Source: an uncultured Oscillibacter sp.
GTDB lineage: Bacteria; Bacillota; Clostridia; Oscillospirales; Oscillospiraceae
Direction: 5' to 3'
Assembly: GCA_946494635.1 (NCBI GenBank)
Contig: CAMMCS010000014.1
Span: 1-19,610 of the forward strand
Length of the DNA: 19,610 nucleotides
In this document: in pieces, positions 1 to 7,211 of the stretch
Layout of the letters: every line of letters begins with the position of its first letter
How positions within the stretch are numbered: position 1 is the first letter of the stretch
Made by a program: the position numbers and the translations under genes
The notes under the pieces: model-generated
Seen by the model: the letters and a program-made list of their open reading frames with translations, nothing else
The model's database searches: none
What the model was told of the DNA's origin: nothing

Positions 1-171
1 CAGGGACTCGCCGTAGGCGCCGCCCCGCAGGATCAGGGTCATCTTGGTGGGCTCGCCGGTGCCGGTGTCTCCGCCGCCATCCTCAGCAGGCGGTGTATCC
101 TCCCCGCCGCCGCAGGCAGCCAGGGACAGCGTCATCGCCAGCGCCAGGATCAGGGTAAGCAGTTTCTTCAT
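1..171 (-). CDS. ABC transporter substrate-binding lipoprotein (N-terminus only, cut by window edge)
   Basis: Only the first 57 residues are in the window. The start begins MKKLLTLILALAMTLSLAAC, a classic lipoprotein signal peptide: a positively charged n-region, a hydrophobic core and an LAAC lipobox with Cys20 as the likely lipidated residue. A Gly/Glu/Asp/Pro-rich linker follows, then the first strand of the mature domain (KMTLILRGGAYGESL). An AGGAGG ribosome site sits 6 nt before the ATG. It lies 72 nt downstream of a MalG-type permease on the same strand, which supports a role as the extracellular binding protein of a carbohydrate ABC importer, tethered to the outer face of the membrane. 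The ligand cannot be told from this fragment. Confidence 0.8.
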   Translation of the reverse strand, partial: MKKLLTLILALAMTLSLAACGGGEDTPPAEDGGGDTGTGEPTKMTLILRGGAYGESL

Positions 172-243
172 TTCTTTTCCTCCTACTCTTTCCTTCTTTT
201 CCTTCTTTGTTGGTGTGCTTTGTCTGGGGGTCGATGTATTTTG

Positions 244-1083
244 TTACTCTTTGACAGCGCCGCTTGACAAACCGGAGATCAAGTAGTTCTGTGCAAAGAT
301 CACAAACAGGGTAATGGGGATCACGGAAACCACGCCTGCGGCGGCCACAAGGCCGAAGTTGGTCAGATTATCCTCCGTGTTCAGTACCGACAGGGCCAGG
401 GGCACCGTGTAGTTGCTGGGGCTGCGGGTGAAGATGACGGTGTAGGTGTACTCGTTCCAGGCGTACATGAAGGACAGCATGGCCACCGCCGCGATGCCCG
501 GCGCCACCAGGGGCAGGACGATCCGCACGAAGAGCTGCCACTCTGTGGCGCCGTCCACCTTGGCGCTCTCCTCGATCTCCTCCGGCAGGTCCTGGAAGAA
601 GCTGATGAGGAACCAGATGATCAGCGGCACATTGATCAGCACGCAGGCCAGGGTCACAGGGATCTTGGTATTCAGCAGCCCCACCCAGCTGAACATGGTG
701 TACAGCGGGATGGTAAAGGCAACCGGGGGCAGGACGCGGACCAGCAGGACCCAGTAGGTCAGGGGCTTCTTCAGTCCGAAGCGGAACCGCCGCCGGGCCA
801 GGATGTACGCCGCACAGATCCCCACGAACAGCGACAGCACCAGGGAACTGAGCGTAGTCTGCAGGCTGTTGATGGTGGCCTGTCCAAATCCCTCCTCCAC
901 AAACAGATTGACGAAGTGCTCCAGCGTCAGGGACTGGGGGATAATGGGGATCTGCCCCTGCATTTCCGCCGTGGGCCGGATGGCCATGGCCACCAGCCAG
1001 TAGATGGGAAACAGGGCAATCACCAGCAGGATCGCACAGCCGATGATTTTTCCCACCGTCCCAATGCGTCTTTTTGCTTTCAT
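244..1083 (-). CDS. carbohydrate ABC transporter permease, MalG/UgpE type
   Basis: A 279-aa inner-membrane permease that would form half of the transmembrane channel of a sugar importer. It has an N-terminal membrane segment (about residues 12-35), further hydrophobic helices, and the cytoplasmic EAA loop seen as EEIEESAKVDGATEWQLF followed by RIVLPLVAPG, which docks the ATPase. Length and motif order fit the BPD_transp_1 family (MalG side). I chose the ATG at 1083, not the GTG six bases upstream, because AGGAGG ends 7 nt before the ATG and would overlap the GTG. It follows the LacI-type regulator and precedes the binding-protein gene. The MalF-type partner permease and the ATPase are not in the window and may lie beyond the left edge or elsewhere. 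The substrate is unknown; regulation by the neighbouring LacI protein is inferred. Confidence 0.9.
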   Translation of the reverse strand: MKAKRRIGTVGKIIGCAILLVIALFPIYWLVAMAIRPTAEMQGQIPIIPQSLTLEHFVNLFVEEGFGQATINSLQTTLSSLVLSLFVGICAAYILARRRFRFGLKKPLTYWVLLVRVLPPVAFTIPLYTMFSWVGLLNTKIPVTLACVLINVPLIIWFLISFFQDLPEEIEESAKVDGATEWQLFVRIVLPLVAPGIAAVAMLSFMYAWNEYTYTVIFTRSPSNYTVPLALSVLNTEDNLTNFGLVAAAGVVSVIPITLFVIFAQNYLISGLSSGAVKE

Positions 1084-1123
1084 TTTCACTCCTCCTCGTA
1101 TTTGTTGGAGAGAATTCCGTGCG

Positions 1124-1152
1124 ATTGTACAGAATTTCGGTCTCTCTTTCCA
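1124..1152 (-). promoter_or_regulatory. possible promoter of the permease/binding-protein genes
   Basis: On the minus strand a TGGAAA -35-like hexamer (1147-1152) and a TACAAT -10 hexamer (1124-1129) are 17 bp apart, about 40 bp before the permease start. The -35 match is weak (4/6). Two similar blocks, agaattccg at 1111-1119 and agaatttcg at 1131-1139, flank the -10 with a 20-bp period and might be regulator contacts. Confidence 0.35.
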
Positions 1153-1195
1153 TCACATTCCCTAAAAAAGTGTGTAAATTTTGGAACAAATTCCC

Positions 1196-2185
1196 TCAGG
1201 CAGAGCCCCGCACCCGCAATTCCGTAGGAACGACCGTCAGCTGGGGGATATCGGTCTCCCCTGCCAGCAGCGCCTGCAGCCTGGCGGCGCTCAGCTCCCC
1301 CATCCGATAGCCGTCAATGCGGAGGGAGGTCAGCTCCGGCTCCAGCATGCCGCAGACCGTGGTGTCATCAATTCCCGTCACGGCCACATCCTCCGGCACC
1401 CGCAGCCCCAGGCGGCGGGCGGCCTTCATGGCGCCTGCGGCCAGAATGTCGTTGGTGCCGAAAATGGCCGTGGGCCGGTCCGGGCGGGAGAGGAGCTCTC
1501 TGCAGGCCTCCGCCGCGCTTTCCACAGTCGGGTCGCACAGCTTGATGGCCCTGGTGTCCGCCGGCAGGCCGTGGCTCTTGGCGATTTCCAGGAACGCCCG
1601 GTACCGCTCATTTAAAATATAGGGGGAAAAGCGCCCCGCCAGCATGGCAATCCGCCGGTGGCCGCGGCTCATCAGGTATTCCAGCACCTGGCGGACGCCT
1701 CCGTACTCGTCGGAGACCACGCAGGGGATGTCGAAGCCCGGCATCCGGTTGTTCACCAGCACCACCGCCAGGCCGCGGCTCTGCAGTTCTGACACCAGCT
1801 CCGGCCGGGCATTGCCCCCCAGGATGGCGCCGTCCACCTGTTTGTTCTTGGCATTGCTTGCGGTCAGATCCCAGTCTGCCGCCGTGGAGATGACCAGCTC
1901 CAGATCCGTGCGGTTGCTCTCGCCCATAATGCCGTTGCAGATCCGGGCATAGAACTCATCCAGAATTGTGGCGCCCTCCTTGCAGATGAGGAAGGCAATT
2001 TTATCCGTCCGCTGGCGGGCCATGGCCCGGGCAATGGCATTGGGCGAATAATGGAGCACCTCCGCCGCCTCGAACACCTTCTGCCTCGTATGTTCCCGGA
2101 CGCGTTCCGGATTGGAAAAGGCGCGGGAAACTGTAGCAATGGACACGCCGGACAGTCGAGAGACATCGTAAATCGTTGAGTTCAT
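1196..2185 (-). CDS. LacI-family transcriptional regulator
   Basis: A 329-aa regulator of the LacI/GalR family. Residues about 4-24 (IYDVSRLSGVSIATVSRAF) form the helix-turn-helix, followed by the hinge helix region (SPNAIARAMARQ) near residue 50. The remainder, from about residue 60, is a periplasmic-binding-protein-like sugar sensor ending in TELRVRGSA. Length is normal for the family. The ATG at 2185 is preceded by a modest GGGG site. Being the first gene of the lacI-permease-binding protein run, it most likely controls that uptake operon and itself; three LacI-type operator-like sequences lie in its upstream region. The inducer is unknown and cannot be read from the sequence alone. Confidence 0.93.
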   Translation of the reverse strand: MNSTIYDVSRLSGVSIATVSRAFSNPERVREHTRQKVFEAAEVLHYSPNAIARAMARQRTDKIAFLICKEGATILDEFYARICNGIMGESNRTDLELVISTAADWDLTASNAKNKQVDGAILGGNARPELVSELQSRGLAVVLVNNRMPGFDIPCVVSDEYGGVRQVLEYLMSRGHRRIAMLAGRFSPYILNERYRAFLEIAKSHGLPADTRAIKLCDPTVESAAEACRELLSRPDRPTAIFGTNDILAAGAMKAARRLGLRVPEDVAVTGIDDTTVCGMLEPELTSLRIDGYRMGELSAARLQALLAGETDIPQLTVVPTELRVRGSA

Positions 2186-2199
2186 GAACTACCCCATTT

Positions 2200-2213
2200 T
2201 GTAAAGGCTTTCA
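2200..2213. promoter_or_regulatory. LacI/cre-like operator candidate downstream of the lacI promoter
   Basis: TGTAAAGGCTTTCA differs from the TGNAANCGNNNNCA operator consensus of the LacI/CcpA family at one key base (G for C). It sits 15-28 bp before the lacI start codon and downstream of the proposed promoter, a position suited to a roadblock or looping operator. Confidence 0.4.
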
Positions 2214-2270
2214 GAATCCGATGAACTTTCCCCCCTCTATCCGAGTGGAAGTTCTTTCCTTTCTGCTTCG

Positions 2271-2299
2271 ACCATATCACAGTCTGTACATAAAAGCAA
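2271..2299 (-). promoter_or_regulatory. promoter of the LacI regulator gene (extended -10)
   Basis: Minus-strand TTGCTT (2294-2299) and TATGGT (2271-2276) are separated by exactly 17 bp, with an extended -10 TGA just before the hexamer. Both hexamers match 4/6. Transcription would start near 2264, giving a leader of about 80 nt. The flanking operator-like sequences fit autoregulation. Confidence 0.45.
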
Positions 2300-2337
2300 G
2301 CTATTTCACAGGATTTGATGTATATTTTACATAGTCG

Positions 2338-2353
2338 TGCAAAGTGCTTTACA
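2338..2353. promoter_or_regulatory. LacI-type operator candidate (central)
   Basis: TGCAAAGTGCTTTACA is a 16-bp quasi-palindrome with arms TG.AAAG and CTTT.CA around a TG centre (LacI-family sites usually have CG). It lies upstream of the lacI -35. Confidence 0.35.
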
Positions 2354-2376
2354 TTCCTTGTGCGATTCGCTCATTG

Positions 2377-2390
2377 AGTAAGCGCTTTCA
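2377..2390. promoter_or_regulatory. LacI/cre-like operator candidate (distal)
   Basis: AGTAAGCGCTTTCA matches the TGNAANCGNNNNCA consensus at all fixed positions except the first, and contains the perfect central palindrome AAGCGCTT with the CpG centre typical of LacI-family sites. It is about 80 bp upstream of the lacI -35. It could bind the local LacI protein or a global CcpA. Confidence 0.45.
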
Positions 2391-2707
2391 TTCAGGGCGG
2401 ATCTGAGATTCCAGCCCCGCGCTCTCTGGCAATCCGGGGAATTTCGCGCTTTTCCGGTCCCCGCCGGCCGATTGAGACGGCTCCGCCATGCCGGAGCGGC
2501 CCGCCCGTTCCCCGGCCCCTGTTTTCCCGTCATTGGAGCCTGCCCCGATTCTCCGCCGAAAATCAGGAGCGCACGGCACAGGGCATCCTGTGCCGCGCGC
2601 TCTGCGGCTTCGTCGTCTGGGGCGCTTCCCCCTCATGGAGGTCAGAAGACCCGGGATGCATTTTCTTTGGGGCGGCAATTCGGAAGCCGGACGTCCCCAA
2701 AAGGGAT
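2391..2707. other. gene-free GC-rich spacer between the ABC exporter-type genes and the lacI locus
   Basis: No credible gene is seen on either strand; the long open frames here are arginine/proline-rich and lack ribosome sites. A perfect 9-bp stem with a GCAT loop lies at 2574-2595 (CGGCACAGG/CCTGTGCCG), about 110 bp after the last ABC gene. It may end that transcript, but no good T-run follows on either strand. Confidence 0.4.
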
Positions 2708-4492
2708 TTACGGCGTCTCGCGCAGCTCCGTCTGCCCGGATGAATCGCCTCCCAGACGCCACTGGGCGCTTGCCCTCTGGAGCTCCGCCATCCTGCGGTA
2801 AAGCCCTCCTGCTTTCAGCAGCTCCGCCGGAGTCCCCTGCTGGGCCACCCGGCCGTTCTCCAGCACCACGACGTGGTCGGCACCGGCTACCGTGCGCATC
2901 CGATGGGCGATCACCAGCACCGTCTTTCCCTTCAGCAGCCTGGACAGGGCGGCCTGTACCGCGCTTTCATTTTCCACATCCAAGGAGGCCGTGGCCTCGT
3001 CCAGCAGCACCACCGGTGCGTTTTTCAGCAAGGCCCGCGCAATGGAGATCCGCTGCCGCTCCCCGCCGGAGAGGGTGGCGCCGTTTTCTCCGATCACTGT
3101 CTGATATCCCCTGGGCAGTCTGCGGATAAAGGAATCGCATTGGGCGGCCCTTGCCGCGGCAAGCACCTCCTCATCGGTGGCTCCCCGGCGGCCCAGGCGG
3201 ATATTCTCCATGACCGTATCCCGGAAGAGCACCACATCCTGGAACACCATGGAATAGAATCGCAGCAGGGACTCCGGCTCCACGCCGGAGACGTCCGTGC
3301 CCCCCAGAGTGACCCTTCCGCCGGTCACATCCCAAAAGCGCGCGGCCAGCCGGCAGGCGGTGGACTTTCCGCCGCCGGAGGGCCCGATCAGAGCGGTGAC
3401 CTCCCCCTGCCTGGCCGTAAAGCTCACATCATCCAGCACGCCGGCGCCCTCCCGGTAAGCAAAGGAGACATGGTCAAAGGCAATGTCGTAGTTGGCCGGG
3501 GCGAAGTCCTCTGTCCCCTCCTGTACCGGCTGCTCCAGAATGGAGCGCATCCGGTCGATCTGCAGCTTTGCGTTGAAGGTGGCGGCAATGTTCTGGAGCA
3601 CCAGCCCAAGCGGATCATACAGCCGGGCCGCGGCAAAGAGAAACCCCAGAAAATAGAGGAAGGACAGCTCCCCGCTCAGCAGCAGGGCTGAGCCCGCAAG
3701 CACAGTGGTGGCCAGTCCGACCCGCAGAAACGCCTGCGCGGAACACACAAATACGCCCGTTGCCAGTTCCGAGCGGATGGAGCCGGATTCCATAGTCCGC
3801 AGCTTCCCCTCCAGTTCGTTCAGGTACGCTGTCTGCCGGCCGCAGGCCTTGATGTCACGGATGGTCTCCAGCCCCTCCTGAATGCAGTCCGCCACGGCGC
3901 GCTTGTTCAGGATATTCTGCGTGCCGAGGGAATCCTGGATTTTCCTGCTGCCCACTGTCAGCGCCACCGCCACCGGCACCACCCACAGCACGGCCGCGGC
4001 CATGCGCCAGTCGCAGCAGAACATGCAGATCCCGATGACAGCGGTGGAGAAGACGGAGGCGAACAGCTGCGGCACATAGTGGGAGAACATCTGGTCCAGC
4101 GATGAGCAGTCCGCGATCATCGTGGCAGTCAAATCGCTCAGATCCCGGTTCCAGAAGAAACTCAGCGGCAGCTTGCGCAGGGTCTCCGCCAGACTCACAC
4201 GGCGGCTGGCACTCTCCTGGTAGGTGGCCAGATATAGCGAGGCGTACTGAAACCAGTGGAGCACAAACAGCAGGATCAGCACCGCCAGCCCAGCTCCCGC
4301 GCAGATCCCGAACCGGGCCATGGGGTCTGCGCCGTTTTCCAGGCAGTTCAGCAGATGCCGGGCGGTAAACAGCACCACCCCTACCGGAAGCATCAGGCTC
4401 AGATTGCACACAAAGCACCAGATCACCGCCCGCGTCAGATCCTTCGCCCCTTGTTCACTGAGTGCAAACCAGTGCTGCAATTTCCGCGTCAT
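2708..4492 (-). CDS. ABC half-transporter, membrane domain plus ATPase (second of pair)
   Basis: A 594-aa fused membrane/ATPase protein. The N-terminal half holds the ABC_membrane helices; the ATPase has Walker A GPSGGGKST near residue 370, signature LSGGERQRISIARAL near 474, Walker B VVLLDEATASLD near 494, and the switch His in IAHRMRT near 529, so it looks catalytically complete. I chose the ATG at 4492: it overlaps the TGA of the upstream ABC gene (ATGA) and has a GGGAGGA site 8 nt before it. The next in-frame ATG upstream lies inside that gene. Equal length and translational coupling point to a heterodimer with the gene at 4489-6273. The pair resembles metallophore-type YbtP/YbtQ and IrtA/IrtB half-transporters, which import, but the general family is mostly exporters, so direction and cargo remain inferred. 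Confidence 0.9.
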   Translation of the reverse strand: MTRKLQHWFALSEQGAKDLTRAVIWCFVCNLSLMLPVGVVLFTARHLLNCLENGADPMARFGICAGAGLAVLILLFVLHWFQYASLYLATYQESASRRVSLAETLRKLPLSFFWNRDLSDLTATMIADCSSLDQMFSHYVPQLFASVFSTAVIGICMFCCDWRMAAAVLWVVPVAVALTVGSRKIQDSLGTQNILNKRAVADCIQEGLETIRDIKACGRQTAYLNELEGKLRTMESGSIRSELATGVFVCSAQAFLRVGLATTVLAGSALLLSGELSFLYFLGFLFAAARLYDPLGLVLQNIAATFNAKLQIDRMRSILEQPVQEGTEDFAPANYDIAFDHVSFAYREGAGVLDDVSFTARQGEVTALIGPSGGGKSTACRLAARFWDVTGGRVTLGGTDVSGVEPESLLRFYSMVFQDVVLFRDTVMENIRLGRRGATDEEVLAAARAAQCDSFIRRLPRGYQTVIGENGATLSGGERQRISIARALLKNAPVVLLDEATASLDVENESAVQAALSRLLKGKTVLVIAHRMRTVAGADHVVVLENGRVAQQGTPAELLKAGGLYRRMAELQRASAQWRLGGDSSGQTELRETP

Positions 4493-6273
4493 ACCGCTTC
4501 CTCCCTTCCAACCTTCCACCGTGCGCTTTGCTGATAGTCCGCCCACATGCCGGCATACACGCCTCCCCGGCTCAGCAGCTCGGCGTGGGTTCCCTGTTCC
4601 ACGATCTTCCCTGCGGACAGTACAAGGATCCTGTCTGCGTCCTGCACGGTGGAAAGGCGGTGCGCAATCATCAGCACGGTCTTTTTTCTGGTCAGCTCCT
4701 CAAATGCCTGCTGGATCTGGTGTTCATTCTCCGGATCCGCAAACGCCGTGGCCTCATCCAGGACCACAATGGGCGCGTTCTTCAAAATTGCCCGCGCCAG
4801 GGCGATGCGCTGTCTTTCTCCCCCGGAGAGATACACGCCTCCGGCCCCGACCACAGTATCCAGTCCGTTCGGCAGTTTTTCCAGGATGTCGCCGCACTGT
4901 GCCGCCTTTGCCGCGGCAAGCACCTCCTCCCGCGAGGCATCCGGCCGGGCCGCCCGGATATTCTCCAGGACGCTCTGCTTGAACAGGCGGGTATCCTGGA
5001 ACACAAACGCCACCTGTTCCATCAGGGCGCCGCTGTCCATCTCCCGGACATCCACGCCGCCCACAGACACAGACCCCCTGTCCACATCCCAGAACCGGGG
5101 GATCAGGCTGGCCGCTGTGGTCTTCCCTCCGCCGGAGGGCCCCACCAGCGCCACGACCTGTCCCGGCCGGACGGCAAAGCTCACGTCATCCAGGGCCGGG
5201 CGGCCGCCGCCCGGGTAGGTAAATGTCACATGGTCAAAGATCACAGCGGCGCTTTGGGGCCGCTTGGGCGCGGCAGTCTCCGGCATAGGCTCCCGGTTCA
5301 GCACCTCGTCCAGCCTGCCCACCGCCTCGTCAGCCTCCATCACGGCCTCGCTCATGTACATGATCCGATTGATCATCTGCCCGCAGGCGGGGGCGAACAG
5401 CGCATAGAACAGGAAGTTCACCAGCACCAGCCGCACGTCGCCGCCGGACGCCAGCAGCAGTGCCGCCGGAATCAGCAGGGCAAATCCTCCGTTAATAGCC
5501 GTGAGGAAGCAGGTCTGACCTGTCCGGCAGCTCATGGCGTATTGGCTGGCCAGGCTGCTGTAATCCTGAATGGCGGCGTAGAAAGCCTTGAAGGAGTATA
5601 CAGTCTGCTGAAACATCTTTACCACCGGGATGCCCCGGACGTATTCCACGGCCTCTCCGCTCATCCGCTCAATCTCCCGCTGGTACCGGTGGAAAAACCC
5701 GGCGTTCTTGCCGCCCATCATCAGGCACATGCTGAGCAGTGCCAGTGCCATGGTGGCAAGGCACAGCAATCCCATCCGCCAGTCGAAAACAAACAGCAGC
5801 ACAACGGCGGCAGCCGGCGTCACCGCCGTGGCCGCCAAGTCCGGCAGCTTGTGGGCCAGCAGATCCTCCGTAAGGCCCGCGTTGTCATCAATGAGCTTCC
5901 GCAGGCGGCCGGACTGTTCGCCGGCGAAAAAGCCCAGAGGCAGCTTCAGCACATGCTCCATTGCGGCCTTCCGCATGTTTCTGGCCGTCCGGAAGGCCGC
6001 AATATGGGTACACATCAGCGCGGCAAAATACAGCACAATGCTGCCGACAGCCGTCCACACCGCCATCCAGCCCCACCGATCCAGGCCGGAGACGCCGCCC
6101 AGATCCGGCCAGCCGTCCAGCACGGCCCTGGCCACCAGCCACACGCATACATATGGCGCCAGCCCCAGCACCGCGGACACGGCGGACAGGGCGCAGCCCA
6201 GCGCGGTCAGCCGCCTGTGCCCGCCCGCGTATTCCAGGATGCGGGACAGGCTGCCCGGTTTCTTTTCTTTCAC
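4489..6273 (-). CDS. ABC half-transporter, membrane domain plus ATPase (first of pair)
   Basis: Also 594 aa, starting with GTG (MKEKKPGSLSRIL). The GTG is chosen because AGGAGG lies exactly 7 nt before it; the TTG 18 nt upstream would overlap that site. The membrane domain spans about residues 15-300. The ATPase has Walker A GPSGGGKTT near 377, signature LSGGERQRIALARAI near 482, Walker B VVLDEATAFADPENE near 502, and IAHRLST near 535. The D-loop reads FADP where SLD/ALD is usual, while the partner keeps SLD. That asymmetry fits a heterodimer, and I associate the AFADPE form with siderophore-type ABC pairs (memory-based). A TTAG-N6-CTAA operator 22 bp before the start links it to the HMA and ZIP genes, suggesting metal- or iron-responsive expression. 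The tetR gene precedes it. Confidence 0.9.
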   Translation of the reverse strand: MKEKKPGSLSRILEYAGGHRRLTALGCALSAVSAVLGLAPYVCVWLVARAVLDGWPDLGGVSGLDRWGWMAVWTAVGSIVLYFAALMCTHIAAFRTARNMRKAAMEHVLKLPLGFFAGEQSGRLRKLIDDNAGLTEDLLAHKLPDLAATAVTPAAAVVLLFVFDWRMGLLCLATMALALLSMCLMMGGKNAGFFHRYQREIERMSGEAVEYVRGIPVVKMFQQTVYSFKAFYAAIQDYSSLASQYAMSCRTGQTCFLTAINGGFALLIPAALLLASGGDVRLVLVNFLFYALFAPACGQMINRIMYMSEAVMEADEAVGRLDEVLNREPMPETAAPKRPQSAAVIFDHVTFTYPGGGRPALDDVSFAVRPGQVVALVGPSGGGKTTAASLIPRFWDVDRGSVSVGGVDVREMDSGALMEQVAFVFQDTRLFKQSVLENIRAARPDASREEVLAAAKAAQCGDILEKLPNGLDTVVGAGGVYLSGGERQRIALARAILKNAPIVVLDEATAFADPENEHQIQQAFEELTRKKTVLMIAHRLSTVQDADRILVLSAGKIVEQGTHAELLSRGGVYAGMWADYQQSARWKVGREEAV

Positions 6274-6294
6274 TGAAATCCCTCCTCGCAAATT

Positions 6295-6312
6295 AGTTAG
6301 TTATAACTAACT
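6295..6312. promoter_or_regulatory. metal-regulon operator candidate 1 (upstream of ABC pair)
   Basis: AGTTAGTTATAACTAACT is a perfect 18-bp palindrome lying between the tetR terminator and the ABC ribosome site. Its GTTAG-N6-CTAAC plan recurs at 11177-11194 and 12036-12053. The half-site resembles DtxR/IdeR-type boxes (GGTTAG/CTAACC), although the spacing differs from the mycobacterial box. A TATAAC hexamer inside it could serve as a -10, but no good -35 was found. Confidence 0.7.
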
Positions 6313-6319
6313 TTTGTGT

Positions 6320-6346
6320 AAAAAAGATGGGGCCTATTCCCCCATC
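6320..6346 (-). terminator. intrinsic terminator overlapping the tetR stop codon
   Basis: On the minus strand GATGGGG (6340-6346) pairs with CCCCATC (6326-6332) around a 7-nt loop, followed directly by TTTTTT (6320-6325). The stem begins inside the last codons of tetR and includes the region of its TAG. It would limit read-through from tetR into the ABC pair. Confidence 0.75.
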
Positions 6347-6954
6347 AATTTGTACCACCCGGCCGTATAGAATTCCCGCAGCTGCCGGATGTACTGCCGG
6401 GCCCTGTCATAGGGCATCTCGTGAACCACCACCTCAAACAGGGCGTTGAACATGCCGCTGGCAATGATGTGGCACAGCTGATGATCCAGCGCCGGCACAT
6501 CCCGGCCCAGGTTTCGCAGAACCCGGATGTAGTGCTCCGTGTACTCCACTTCCACCTCTACCATATTGTGGATAAAATGCTCGTAGGAGGTGCCCTCGGC
6601 ACAGCAGAGCAGGAGCTTCACCGGCTCCAGGTGCTGATACATATAGTCCACCATCCAGTCCACGCAGGCGGAGGACTCCACCCCCATATGGCTGGGCTGC
6701 TCCGCCTCCGGCAGCTCGGCAAACTCTGTCTGCGCCTCCATGAACCGGCCCATGATGGCGGCGGCGTGGGGCTCCACAATAGAGGCGAACAGCGCCTCCT
6801 TGCTGGAGAAGTAGCCGTAAAAGGCCCCGGTGGTGACGCCGGCGCTCTTCACGATCTGCCGCAGGGAGGCCCCCTGGAAGCCCTTGTCCAGGAACTCCGC
6901 CAGCGCGGCCTGCTGAATCCTCTCCAGCGTGACAGAGGACTTCTCGTCCATCAT
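6334..6954 (-). CDS. TetR/AcrR-family transcriptional regulator
   Basis: A 206-aa one-component regulator. The TetR helix-turn-helix is at about residues 10-55 (ERIQQAALAEFLDKGFQG, then SLRQIVKSAGVTTGAFYGYFSSKEALF); the rest is a helical ligand-binding and dimer domain. Two ATGs are adjacent (6954 and 6951); AAGGAGG lies 5 or 8 nt before them, so either could be used. The gene has a near-consensus promoter overlapped by a 28-bp inverted repeat, so autorepression is likely. It is directly upstream of the ABC pair, the usual arrangement for a local transporter regulator. The ABC genes however carry a different palindrome and are separated by a terminator, so control may be layered. The ligand is unknown. 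Confidence 0.93.
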   Translation of the reverse strand: MMDEKSSVTLERIQQAALAEFLDKGFQGASLRQIVKSAGVTTGAFYGYFSSKEALFASIVEPHAAAIMGRFMEAQTEFAELPEAEQPSHMGVESSACVDWMVDYMYQHLEPVKLLLCCAEGTSYEHFIHNMVEVEVEYTEHYIRVLRNLGRDVPALDHQLCHIIASGMFNALFEVVVHEMPYDRARQYIRQLREFYTAGWYKLMGE

Positions 6955-6968
6955 TCTCCCCTCCTTCC

Positions 6969-6996
6969 TATAACACCGTTATATAGCAGTGTTATA
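6969..6996. promoter_or_regulatory. TetR operator candidate (28-bp inverted repeat)
   Basis: Arms TATAACAC (6969-6976) and GTGTTATA (6989-6996) are perfect inverted repeats with a 12-bp centre. The repeat begins at the -10 element of the tetR promoter and extends over the start point, ending 15 bp before the start codon. This is a typical autorepression layout for TetR-family proteins. Confidence 0.7.
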
Positions 6997-7022
6997 ATAC
7001 AACAGCTCCCGGTATTTGTCAA
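6994..7022 (-). promoter_or_regulatory. tetR promoter
   Basis: Minus-strand TTGACA (7017-7022, perfect) and TATTAT (6994-6999, 5/6) are spaced by exactly 17 bp, followed by the inverted repeat and an AAGGAGG ribosome site. A sigma-A promoter of this quality is probably strong when not repressed. Confidence 0.8.
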
Positions 7023-7156
7023 GGGGCACATGCGGGATTCTCCGGCGCTTTTGCGGCCCATGGCCTCCGGGGCAGGCAAGGTCCACAGGGCCATGCCATC
7101 CCCCGTAAGCCGCCCCGCTTCCTCCCCCAGCTCCGCCGAAAACCCTTTGCAAGCGC

Positions 7157-7193
7157 CACAGGGGCGGCAGCGCTTTGCGCTCCCGCCCCTGTG
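7157..7193. terminator. long hairpin after the P-type ATPase gene
   Basis: CACAGGGGCGG (7157-7167) pairs perfectly with CCGCCCCTGTG (7183-7193), and inside it AGCGC pairs with GCGCT around TTT, separated by one C-C mismatch. It begins 19 nt after the ATPase stop. The short T-run (TTTT, 7197-7200) is on the plus-strand side; none follows on the minus strand, so it may act as an RNA 3'-end stabiliser or a weak terminator. Confidence 0.55.
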
Positions 7194-7211
7194 CCGTTTT
7201 CCGGCGCGGAC

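Noticed and set aside
1153..1195. Possible terminator after lacI (minus-strand TTTTTT near 1166-1171)
   Set aside because: Only a 4-bp AT-rich stem precedes the T-run; too weak to call.
2388..3129. Long open frames on both strands in and beside the 2391-2707 spacer (for example 2388-2762 minus, 2488-3129 plus)
   Set aside because: Arginine/proline-rich composition, no ribosome sites, and overlap with the ABC gene; typical of chance frames in GC-rich DNA.
4462..6276. 604-codon plus-strand frame opposite the first ABC gene
   Set aside because: Antisense shadow of a clearly coding ABC transporter, with no recognisable domain.
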